The translations under genes were made by a program, and so were the position numbers. Below, one piece after another: positions 1 through 6,260 of a DNA stretch of 8,264 nucleotides; position 1 is the stretch's first letter, and each line of letters opens with the position of its first letter. The notes under the pieces are model-generated. The model ran no database searches and was not told the origin of the DNA. It saw only the letters and a program-made list of their open reading frames with translations. The stretch is taken from NCBI GenBank assembly GCA_903903705.1, contig CAIUZU010000228.1, forward strand, positions 1-8,264, in the 5' to 3' direction. The DNA is from an uncultured Helicobacteraceae bacterium. GTDB lineage: Bacteria; Campylobacterota; Campylobacteria; Campylobacterales; Sulfurimonadaceae.

Positions 1-129
1 ATTATCTTCGATCGCACCGACTAATTTTGGTTTTAATGCATGACATACATTGCAGGTTGGAGCTGAAAAATAGAGCATTACGGCTAAATTTTCATTTATG
101 GTTTTTTTAATATCTTCTATATTTTGCAT
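1..129 (-). CDS. Thioredoxin-fold protein, N-terminal 43 residues (cut by window edge)
   Basis: The reading frame starts with ATG at 129 and is still open at base 1, giving 43 residues. They contain a hydrophobic beta-strand (about residues 15-22) followed by SAPTCNVCHALKPKL, with the CXXC pair at Cys26 and Cys29 and a Lys/Pro-containing helix behind it. This is the arrangement of the thioredoxin fold, but the motif is CNVC, not the WCGPC of classical TrxA, and there is no Trp before the first Cys. There is no signal peptide, so the protein should be cytoplasmic. A good ribosome binding site (AAGGGG, 139-144) lies 9 bases before the ATG and a perfect TATAAT lies further upstream. Likely a thiol-disulfide protein; substrate unknown. 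The fold is well supported, but the exact subfamily cannot be decided from the N-terminus. Confidence 0.85.
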   Translation of the reverse strand, partial: MQNIEDIKKTINENLAVMLYFSAPTCNVCHALKPKLVGAIEDN

Positions 130-138
130 GCTTTAACG

Positions 139-162
139 CCCCTTTTTTGATTTTAAATTATA
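139..162 (-). promoter_or_regulatory. Promoter -10 box and RBS of the thioredoxin-fold gene
   Basis: On the minus strand there is a perfect TATAAT (157-162), about 7 bases ahead of a predicted start of transcription near 150. It is followed by the Shine-Dalgarno-like AAGGGG (139-144), 9 bases before the ATG at 129-127. No recognisable -35 hexamer is present, as is usual for the housekeeping promoters of Campylobacter and Helicobacter. The -10 box is only 10 bp from the opposing -10 box of the transporter gene. Confidence 0.6.
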
Positions 163-169
163 CACTATC

Positions 170-178
170 TGTTATAAT
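170..178 (+). promoter_or_regulatory. Extended -10 promoter (TGTTATAAT) of the AEC transporter gene
   Basis: TGT-TATAAT is a perfect TGn-extended -10 element. Counting about 7 bases downstream places transcription start at 185-186, which is the A of the first plausible ATG (186-188). No Shine-Dalgarno sequence can fit, so the message would be leaderless or nearly so. The -35 region is AT-rich without a TTGACA match. Confidence 0.6.
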
Positions 179-185
179 CCTACTT

Positions 186-1094
186 ATGAGTTCAATAATA
201 TTTTCAATTTTGGCTATTTATATCTTTATAGTTATCGGTTTTATTGCAAAGATGAGCTTTAAAGAGGCTATTGACGATAAAACCATTACGCTTATAAATG
301 TCTATTTTCTACAAGTTTTTCTAACATTTTGGGGACTTTTGATTCGTCCTGTGGATGCAACCCTCTTTTTTGCACCGTCAATTTATCTCTTCATATCTGT
401 TTTAGTTTTAATAATCTCGGCAATTGTGGCGAAGAAACTTTTCTCTGATCAAAAAGAGTACTCTATCGCAACAGTAGCTGCAATCATCGGAAACACCGGA
501 AACTTAGGAATACCTCTAAACATAGCTATTTTTGGGGAAGAGTCCATCCCCTACACTACTATTATCAATCTCATGAATGTATTTATAGTTTACACAGTTG
601 GTGTCTACTACTACTCAAGAGGCAGTTTTGACGCTAAAGCTTCACTGAAAAATATAGTGAAACTTCCTATTCTCTGGGCGGCAGGCGTTGCCATATTTTT
701 AAGTATAAATGGTTATAAACCAAGCGAAGAGATAATGAAAATGCTTATGATGGGTGCGTATGCCTCCATCGTCATGCAGCTATTTTTATTTGGGATCTAT
801 CTCCATGGAACAAAGATAAATGAGATAAGCAGAAGTTTAACTACATGGGTTATGAGCCTGAAGTTTATATTTTTGCCAAGCATCGCATTTTTAGTCCTCT
901 ACAATATAGAGTTAGATGCGATGATAAAAGGAATAATCTTTATAGAGCTTTTAGTCCCTCTGGCAATAGCAAATGTCAACTTTGCATCATTATATGACTG
1001 TAAACCCAAAGTCGTAACCGCTCTTGTTTTTATCTCTTCCGTCATTTTTTTAGGCGCAATTTTTTTAGGCGTCAAGGTTTTATCATATCTATGA
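186..1094 (+). CDS. AEC (auxin efflux carrier) family transporter
   Basis: A 302-residue integral membrane protein with about ten hydrophobic segments spread over its length, the usual size and topology of the AEC family. The conserved GNTGNLGIPL motif lies at residues 102-111, and a second family-typical stretch, PLAIANVNFASLY, lies at about 258-270. The family moves small organic anions or other metabolites across the inner membrane; the substrate cannot be read from sequence. The start is set at ATG 186: the frame can be extended to a TTG at 147, but that codon lies upstream of the -10 box, and the ATG gives the expected short N-terminus leading straight into the first membrane helix. The stop codon overlaps the start of the next gene (ATGA), so the two are probably co-transcribed and coupled. 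A short internal duplication lies near the 3' end. Confidence 0.9.
   Translation: MSSIIFSILAIYIFIVIGFIAKMSFKEAIDDKTITLINVYFLQVFLTFWGLLIRPVDATLFFAPSIYLFISVLVLIISAIVAKKLFSDQKEYSIATVAAIIGNTGNLGIPLNIAIFGEESIPYTTIINLMNVFIVYTVGVYYYSRGSFDAKASLKNIVKLPILWAAGVAIFLSINGYKPSEEIMKMLMMGAYASIVMQLFLFGIYLHGTKINEISRSLTTWVMSLKFIFLPSIAFLVLYNIELDAMIKGIIFIELLVPLAIANVNFASLYDCKPKVVTALVFISSVIFLGAIFLGVKVLSYL
1044..1071 (+). repeat. 15-bp-period tandem duplication inside the transporter gene
   Basis: ATTTTTTTAGGCG occurs at 1044-1056 and again at 1059-1071, a period of 15 bases with 13 identical. In the protein it gives IFLGA-IFLGV in the last membrane segment, so the frame is kept. Each copy carries a T7 run. Confidence 0.7.
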
Positions 1095-1777
1095 ACAAAA
1101 TTTACAAGATATACAGACTTCTATATGATGAGTACGGTGCTCAGGGCTGGTGGCCGATAACCGGCTACGGCTATCATAAACTAGAATACAACTTTCCAAG
1201 AAATGGCAATGAAATCTTTGAGGTTTGTCTTGGCTCTATTCTTACTCAAAACACGACATTTGTTTCGGTAGAAAAATCACTAAATAACCTCTATAAAAAA
1301 AATGCTCTAAATGCAGATGCGATAGAGCTTATGAAAATAGAAGATCTAAAAGAGGCTATCAGACCATCAGGTTACTTCAACCAAAAGGCAAAATATATTT
1401 TAGAGTTTATAAAGTTTTACAAAAATTTAAACGGTGCAACTCCCTCAAGAGAAGCATTGCTACATGTAAAAGGTATCGGTGAAGAAACGGCTGATTCCAT
1501 ACTTTTATACGGCTACAACCAGCCGGAGTTTAAAGTCGACGCCTATACAAAAAGATTGTTGGTAGAGTTAGGTTTTGTAGAGGAGAGAGCCAAATACGGC
1601 GAAATAAAATCCCTTATGCAAAACTCCCTAAAAGAGTGCATAAAAGATGAAAAAGAGCTGCTTAGGACCTACCAAGAGTTTCATGCTCTCATAGTACAAC
1701 ATGGCAAAAAGTTTTACTCTAAAAAGCCGCATGGGGTTGGGTGTTTTTTATGCCCTCAACTCCATATTTACTGCTAA
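1091..1777 (+). CDS. magIII: MagIII / endonuclease III-like DNA glycosylase (HhH-GPD family)
   Basis: A 228-residue helix-hairpin-helix DNA glycosylase. Visible landmarks are GWWP (residues 19-22, base-stacking aromatic residues in MagIII), GSILTQNT (48-55), RPSGYFNQKAK (91-101), the hairpin VKGIGEETADSILLY (126-140) and the catalytic Asp150 in VDAYTKR. Where endonuclease III has its lyase lysine (GVGRKTA) this protein has Glu (GIGEETA), so it should be a monofunctional glycosylase. H. pylori MagIII, which excises 3-methyladenine, shares the WWP, LTQNT and RPSG..NQKAK blocks. The C-terminus has Cys218, Cys221 and Cys228, but the canonical C-x6-C-x2-C-x5-C iron-sulfur loop is broken. The start overlaps the transporter stop and has only a weak AAGG 13 bases upstream, which suggests translational coupling. 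The family is certain; the exact substrate is inferred. Confidence 0.85.
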   Translation: MNKIYKIYRLLYDEYGAQGWWPITGYGYHKLEYNFPRNGNEIFEVCLGSILTQNTTFVSVEKSLNNLYKKNALNADAIELMKIEDLKEAIRPSGYFNQKAKYILEFIKFYKNLNGATPSREALLHVKGIGEETADSILLYGYNQPEFKVDAYTKRLLVELGFVEERAKYGEIKSLMQNSLKECIKDEKELLRTYQEFHALIVQHGKKFYSKKPHGVGCFLCPQLHIYC

Positions 1778-2103
1778 ATAGTTATATTTTCCAAATGCCA
1801 AATTTTTTGCGGTGTCACTATAACGGCATCATACATGTAGTTTACGTTCAGGGCGTTTTTTTTCAGGTAAACATCACCGGTTTTTATCAACTTTGAAAGC
1901 TTGCTCTTTGTGATATTTTGAACGGCAAGTTCATAATCAAGTGCACTCTTTACCTCTACAAAATGGATGACATTATCCATAAGAGCGATAATGTCTATCT
2001 CTCCAAAACGGGAGTAAAAATTTCGTTCTATGACTCTAAATTTTTTTTGAACAAGAAATTCGCAAGCTTTATCTTCAGCTGCATTTCCCTTTGCTCTGCT
2101 CAT
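1774..2103 (-). CDS. yraN: YraN family protein (UPF0102), predicted endonuclease-like fold
   Basis: A 109-residue protein of normal family length with the UPF0102 signature: GNAAEDKACEFL (residues 6-17), RNFYSRFGEIDIIA (27-40) and HFVEVKS (47-53). Glu10, Asp37, Glu50 and Lys52 form the arrangement seen in restriction-endonuclease-like (PD-(D/E)XK) folds; the cellular role of YraN is not firmly established. The ATG directly follows the TAG of the formate dehydrogenase-like gene (TAG-ATG) and there is no clear Shine-Dalgarno sequence, so translation probably depends on ribosomes finishing the upstream gene. The 3' end overlaps the convergent glycosylase gene by 4 bases, leaving no room for a terminator. 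From memory, yraN lies next to hom in Campylobacter jejuni, whereas here two genes separate them. Confidence 0.9.
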   Translation of the reverse strand: MSRAKGNAAEDKACEFLVQKKFRVIERNFYSRFGEIDIIALMDNVIHFVEVKSALDYELAVQNITKSKLSKLIKTGDVYLKKNALNVNYMYDAVIVTPQKIWHLENITI

Positions 2104-4179
2104 CTAAACGTTTATAACTTCAACTTTTATAGATTTAAAAGCAGGAGTTAAAATCAGCTCATCTCTCTCGTCTCCAAAAAGTGCGTTGATTTTAGAGTCT
2201 GCATGATGAAACGTCGTAAAAAGGGTTTTCGGCTCTACTTTATCCGTAAATTTTACTCTCAAAGAGGCTGTTTGCCCGTTTTGGCTTTTTAAAATCACCC
2301 TCTCGCTTGTAAAATCGCAGGCATCGCCCTCATTTACCAAAAGCAGATCTTCACTATATTTCTCCATCAAACTCGGTGTTTGCTTTGTTTGAGCCGAGTT
2401 GTTATACATGGCAATCGTTCTGCCCGTAGTTAGATAGTAACCGCTCAAACTTTTATTTACAATCTCTTCAACCATGCCGCGGAGTTTGTACTGATGGTAG
2501 TGAAACTCGCCCAAACCGTCATCCGTTCTAAAATCAAGCTGATGAAGTATCGGCGTATCTTCAGTATGAACAGGCCATTGAAGCCCTCTTTTTCTGTGTC
2601 TTTCCAACCTAATATATGATGCTCCGCTAAAACGGCGGTATGCTACTTCACGAACCTCATCCCAGATCTGATTTGAATTTTTATAAGCATAGTTGCCGCC
2701 CATTTTATTATCTAACATCTGAACAACTTCCCAATCATCCGGTAAATCAGACTCTACAAACGGCTGAGAAAGATGCAGTCTTCTCATTGCATTTATATAA
2801 ACGCCCGTCTTCTCATACGCAGATTTCACCCCTATAACAATATCCGCTCTTTGAGCTATCTCTGTCATAAAAAGCTCTTGTACCATCAAAAATTCTAGAT
2901 TTTGCAGAGCTTTTTCTATCTTGTTTATATTTGGATGGATATGCATCAGATCCTCACCCATATTTAGAACAGCTTTTATATCGCCATCAAGCATCTTATC
3001 CACAAGTTGCGGTGTCATCAAACCAATCTCTGTAGGCGTTTGGTAGTCGGGATCGTAGTACGGAAGCATTCCCATGTCACATGCGCCCTGAACATTATTC
3101 TGCCCTCTTAGCGGCATTAATCCTGCCCCGCTTTTTCCGATATTTCCAGTCATTAGAGCCAGATGGGTTATCGCCATAACAGCATAAGAGCCGTCTATAT
3201 GTTCCGTAATTCCCAGACCCCAAAATATCATAGACTTTTTAAGAGCATACTCTCTGGCAATCTTTGGAATCATCTTTCCTAGATACTCATACCCCTCAAT
3301 ACTTTCAAAATATTTTGGATTAGCGTATGGATCATTTAAAATTTTCTCTTTAAACTCATCAAAGCCTTTTGTTCTCTCAGCTATAAAACTATCACTGTAA
3401 AGCTCTTCGGTTATAATGACGTATGCAAGCATATTTAAGACCAGAAGATTCGCTTCATAGGGCATAATAGCTTTATATTTTGCAAATTTATGAAGCTTGA
3501 TTTCTCTTACGTCAAATACAGCCATGTTATCATGCTTTACCGCTACTTCTACAATGCGATTTGCGATAATAGGATGTGCTTCTATGGTGTTAGATCCGAT
3601 AACAATCATAAATTCGCAGTTGTAGATGTCGTTATACGGATTTGTCGCCGCACCTTCGCCGATAGTCGTTCGCATTCCTTTAAGAGACGGAGAGTGACAG
3701 ACTCTCGCACAGTTGTCTACATGCGGTGAGCCCAGCGTATGACGAGTAAATTTTTGAAAAAGGTAGACGCTCTCACATGAAGTTCTCGCCCCTCCTATGG
3801 AAGCTATGCTTTTTCGACCGAATCTAGTATGAATATCCTGAAGTTTCATCGCTGAGGCAGTTGTAGCAGAGTCTAAATCACACTCAAACCAAACATCATC
3901 AAGTTCAACCAAAGATGAGGCAATTACATCTTTTATGGCAGGATTTTTTTCTAAAAAACTTTTTTTAATTCTTGGTATGCGAAGTCGCTCTTTTGAGTCT
4001 ACAAAATCAAATCCGTACTTCCCTTTAACGCAAAGTTTTCCTTGAGAAACTACACCGTCGGGATGAGCGAAAATCTTTATAATCTTATTATCTTTGACAT
4101 GTGCGGCAATGTCGCAACCGACACCGCAATAGGTACAAACGCTATCTATCGTCTTTGTGTTTTCCATGCAATCTGCCAT
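2104..4179 (-). CDS. fdhF: Formate dehydrogenase-like molybdopterin oxidoreductase, catalytic subunit (Cys form)
   Basis: A 691-residue protein close to the length of E. coli FdhF. In order: a [4Fe-4S] site (Cys15, Cys18, Cys22, Cys50) with the electron-relay Lys52; ARVCHSPS, placing Cys161 where FdhF has selenocysteine, followed by His162; LRGQNNVQGACDMG, with Arg358 matching the formate-binding arginine; GLQWP at 532-536; and a C-terminal pterin-binding domain from about 581 (LTTGR). It has no Tat signal, so it should be cytoplasmic, and it lacks the N-terminal ferredoxin-like domains of longer FdhA proteins. It should bind bis-MGD and interconvert formate and CO2, but no small subunit, ferredoxin or diaphorase gene is next to it. 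Its usual ADVVLP / TNxERR stretch reads ADIVIG / INAMRR (446-467). ATG 4179 follows an in-frame TAA; ATG 4167 is an alternative, and neither has a good Shine-Dalgarno sequence. yraN follows immediately. Confidence 0.85.
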   Translation of the reverse strand: MADCMENTKTIDSVCTYCGVGCDIAAHVKDNKIIKIFAHPDGVVSQGKLCVKGKYGFDFVDSKERLRIPRIKKSFLEKNPAIKDVIASSLVELDDVWFECDLDSATTASAMKLQDIHTRFGRKSIASIGGARTSCESVYLFQKFTRHTLGSPHVDNCARVCHSPSLKGMRTTIGEGAATNPYNDIYNCEFMIVIGSNTIEAHPIIANRIVEVAVKHDNMAVFDVREIKLHKFAKYKAIMPYEANLLVLNMLAYVIITEELYSDSFIAERTKGFDEFKEKILNDPYANPKYFESIEGYEYLGKMIPKIAREYALKKSMIFWGLGITEHIDGSYAVMAITHLALMTGNIGKSGAGLMPLRGQNNVQGACDMGMLPYYDPDYQTPTEIGLMTPQLVDKMLDGDIKAVLNMGEDLMHIHPNINKIEKALQNLEFLMVQELFMTEIAQRADIVIGVKSAYEKTGVYINAMRRLHLSQPFVESDLPDDWEVVQMLDNKMGGNYAYKNSNQIWDEVREVAYRRFSGASYIRLERHRKRGLQWPVHTEDTPILHQLDFRTDDGLGEFHYHQYKLRGMVEEIVNKSLSGYYLTTGRTIAMYNNSAQTKQTPSLMEKYSEDLLLVNEGDACDFTSERVILKSQNGQTASLRVKFTDKVEPKTLFTTFHHADSKINALFGDERDELILTPAFKSIKVEVINV

Positions 4180-4196
4180 TTATTGATTTTTGATGC

Positions 4197-4220
4197 TATA
4201 GGACTCTATTTTGTCCGATA
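4197..4220. promoter_or_regulatory. Imperfect palindrome upstream of the formate dehydrogenase-like gene (candidate operator)
   Basis: TATAGGAC and GTCCGATA are 8-base arms with 7 of 8 positions complementary (A4200/G4217 is the mismatch), separated by 8 bases. The element sits 17 bases before the fdh ATG in the 85-bp gap (4180-4264), where the fdh promoter must lie. The best -10-like string there is TATAGC (4195-4200), which overlaps the left arm. It is not followed by a T run on either strand, so a binding site fits better than a terminator. No regulator can be named. Confidence 0.3.
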
Positions 4221-4264
4221 AGCGTATTTAAATTTGGTAATTTTACACTTTTGTCTCTTAAAAG

Positions 4265-4993
4265 TCATAACACAGATTTTATTATCTTCTGCTTTATAAA
4301 GTCAGGAAAAAGCCTAAAAAGAAGTATAAAAAAGTAAAATCTTTTTGGAAACGGATAGAATTTTTTATTTTTATCTATCGCTCTTTTGATGATTTCTGCC
4401 CCGTCTCCAGTGCTTAGCAAAAACGGCATGTGAAAGCTGTTTTTGTCGGTTAATTCACTTTTTATAAATCCGGGAAGTATATTTATAACTTTTATTCCAT
4501 AAGGTTTACACTTATATCTTATCGCCTCGGCATAGGCATTTAAGGCTCTTTTTGAGGAGCTGTAAGCTTTTGAACTAGGCATGGAAAATAGCGAAGCAAG
4601 TGAAGAGATAAAAACTATTTTGCCGCTACCTTGAGATTTAAAATGAGGCAGTAAAATTTCTAAAATAGCATGATTTGAGAGCAGATTTACATCATAGAGT
4701 TTTTTAAAATCTTTAAAAGGAGTCATCTCTAAAGAGTGCCCTAAAGATATGCCGGCATTGAGAATCACCATATCAACAGCACCGATATCTCTTATTTTTT
4801 CTTGCAGTGTATCAAACTCACCGACATCGGCTACGACTATTTCAACGCTTTTTGCTTTTAAAAGTTGAGATTGTAATTCTTGAAGTCTATCTTCTCTACG
4901 GGCTAACAATATAAGCTCGTTATCTTTTGTAGCGTAGAGTTTCGCAAGTTCTCGCCCTATTCCGCTGCTTGCACCGGTGATTAAGATTCTCAA
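4265..4993 (-). CDS. SDR family NAD(P)-dependent oxidoreductase
   Basis: A 242-residue classical short-chain dehydrogenase/reductase. It has the nucleotide-binding TGASSGIG (residues 6-13), the NAG motif (79-81), Asn103, and the catalytic triad Ser131, Tyr144, Lys148 (Y-SSS-K). Arg32-Arg33 after the second strand suggests NADP(H). The last 30 residues are rich in Phe, Leu and Lys (for example FYFFILLFRLFPDFI, 219-233) and could touch the membrane. The start is TTG at 4993: the codon three positions upstream is the hom stop TAA, and the first beta-strand (RILITG) begins immediately after, so no other start is possible without losing the fold. It lies 6 bases after hom and should be in the same operon. 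The substrate is unknown; nothing ties it to homoserine metabolism except position. Confidence 0.9.
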   Translation of the reverse strand: MRILITGASSGIGRELAKLYATKDNELILLARREDRLQELQSQLLKAKSVEIVVADVGEFDTLQEKIRDIGAVDMVILNAGISLGHSLEMTPFKDFKKLYDVNLLSNHAILEILLPHFKSQGSGKIVFISSLASLFSMPSSKAYSSSKRALNAYAEAIRYKCKPYGIKVINILPGFIKSELTDKNSFHMPFLLSTGDGAEIIKRAIDKNKKFYPFPKRFYFFILLFRLFPDFIKQKIIKSVL

Positions 4994-4999
4994 TTCTTT

Positions 5000-6259
5000 T
5001 TACACTATCCTAATCATTACGGGCTTAAAGTTTACAAATTCTAACTTCTCAAGAGAAGAGATAAGAGCTTGAATATCTCTCTCAAATGCGATATGAGTAG
5101 AAATAAGCAGATTTACGCTTCCGTTTGATGAGGGGCGTTGGAGTATAGTTTCTATCGAGATATTATTTTCTTCAAAAATTTTAGTAATACGTGCCAACAC
5201 GCCAATCTTATCCGAAACATTTGTTCGAAGGTAATATTTTGACTCTATATTTTGTATCGGTTTTAGAGTAAGTCCAGCTTCCATAGGCTTGTCAAAGCCT
5301 AACATCGGCTTACTTTTCCCGCTTCTTGCTATATCTATGATGTTTGCAACAACTGCGCTTGCAGTTGCATTTCCGCCTGCACCTGCGCCGTAGTAAAGCG
5401 TCTCGCCTACTTTATCGCCTACTACGCTGATACCGTTCATGACACCGTCGATTTTTGCTATCATTGCCTCTTTTTTGATTAAAGACGCATGAACTCTAAG
5501 CTCAACCTCATTTTTATCTTTTTTCGCAATTCCCAAAAGTTTTATAACATAACCAAACTCTTTTGCGAATGCGATATCGTCTTGAGAGATATTTTGTATC
5601 CCCTCTATGAGAATGTCCTCAGGTTTTGCATCAATTCCATAGGCGATACTTGAGAGGATAAGAAGTTTATGTGCAGCATCGTATCCGCCGACATCAAAAG
5701 TAGGATCAGCTTCAGCATATCCAAGCTCTTGAGCCTCTTTCAAAACAGCATCATAAGCGACACCTTCGTTTGTCATTTTAGTCATCATGTAGTTACATGT
5801 ACCGTTTAAGATACCCATAATCGACTCTATATGATTTGCAGATAGACCATCACGAAGAGCATTTATGATAGGAATACCGCCTGCAACACTTGCTTCATAC
5901 TCAAAAGCGATATCTTTTGCAATCTCTTGAAGTTCATAACGGTGGTATGCCAAGAGCGCTTTATTTGCCGTGACAACTGCTTTACCACTTCTAAGTGCAC
6001 GTTTTACGACTTCAAATGCCTCATCAACACCACCCATAAGCTCTACAACTATATCAATTTCACTATCATTTAAAACATCATTAACATTATCGCTAAGCTT
6101 TATATCTAAATCTCTTTTTTTATTTAGATTCTTTACAACACCGCTCTTGGCTACTATATCAACACCTGCTCTTGCAGAAATAACAGCAGCATTGTCTTTT
6201 AAAATATTTACGACACTTGCTCCGACAGTACCTACACCGATGATTCCGACTTTAATCAT
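5000..6259 (-). CDS. hom: Homoserine dehydrogenase
   Basis: A 419-residue enzyme reducing aspartate semialdehyde to homoserine with NAD(P)H, the branch point to threonine and methionine. An N-terminal Rossmann fold with GVGTVG (residues 8-13) and TANKALLA (97-104) is followed by the catalytic domain with GILNGTCNYMMTKM (149-162) and EADPTFDVGGYDAAHK (183-198), which supplies the family's Asp194 and Lys198. A C-terminal ACT domain (about 343-419, beginning YLRTNVSDKIGVLARI) is the usual site of threonine feedback. The length matches monofunctional bacterial Hom, with no fused aspartate kinase. The ATG is one base after the alaC stop (TAA-C-ATG) with only a weak A-rich leader, pointing to coupled translation. 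It acts in the cytoplasm. Confidence 0.97.
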   Translation of the reverse strand: MIKVGIIGVGTVGASVVNILKDNAAVISARAGVDIVAKSGVVKNLNKKRDLDIKLSDNVNDVLNDSEIDIVVELMGGVDEAFEVVKRALRSGKAVVTANKALLAYHRYELQEIAKDIAFEYEASVAGGIPIINALRDGLSANHIESIMGILNGTCNYMMTKMTNEGVAYDAVLKEAQELGYAEADPTFDVGGYDAAHKLLILSSIAYGIDAKPEDILIEGIQNISQDDIAFAKEFGYVIKLLGIAKKDKNEVELRVHASLIKKEAMIAKIDGVMNGISVVGDKVGETLYYGAGAGGNATASAVVANIIDIARSGKSKPMLGFDKPMEAGLTLKPIQNIESKYYLRTNVSDKIGVLARITKIFEENNISIETILQRPSSNGSVNLLISTHIAFERDIQALISSLEKLEFVNFKPVMIRIV

Positions 6260-6260
6260 G

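Noticed and set aside
147..185. Upstream TTG start for the AEC transporter (13 extra residues)
   Set aside because: The TTG lies upstream of the TGTTATAAT promoter element and has no ribosome binding site; ATG 186 gives the N-terminus expected for the family.
1738..1766. Bulged GC-containing stem near the end of the glycosylase gene, downstream of yraN
   Set aside because: It has two bulges and no trailing T run on either strand, and it lies in conserved coding sequence.
1918..2151. Plus-strand open frame of 77 codons opposite yraN and fdh
   Set aside because: It lies antisense across two well-supported genes and its translation resembles no protein.
3490..3729. Plus-strand open frame of 79 codons opposite fdh (another at 2640-2837)
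   Set aside because: Both are shadows of the fdh coding sequence, with atypical composition and no RBS.
4247..4265. Hairpin ACTTTT / AAAAGT just after the SDR stop
   Set aside because: It is only 6 pairs, nearly all A-T, and not followed by a T run on the minus strand, so it is not a credible terminator.
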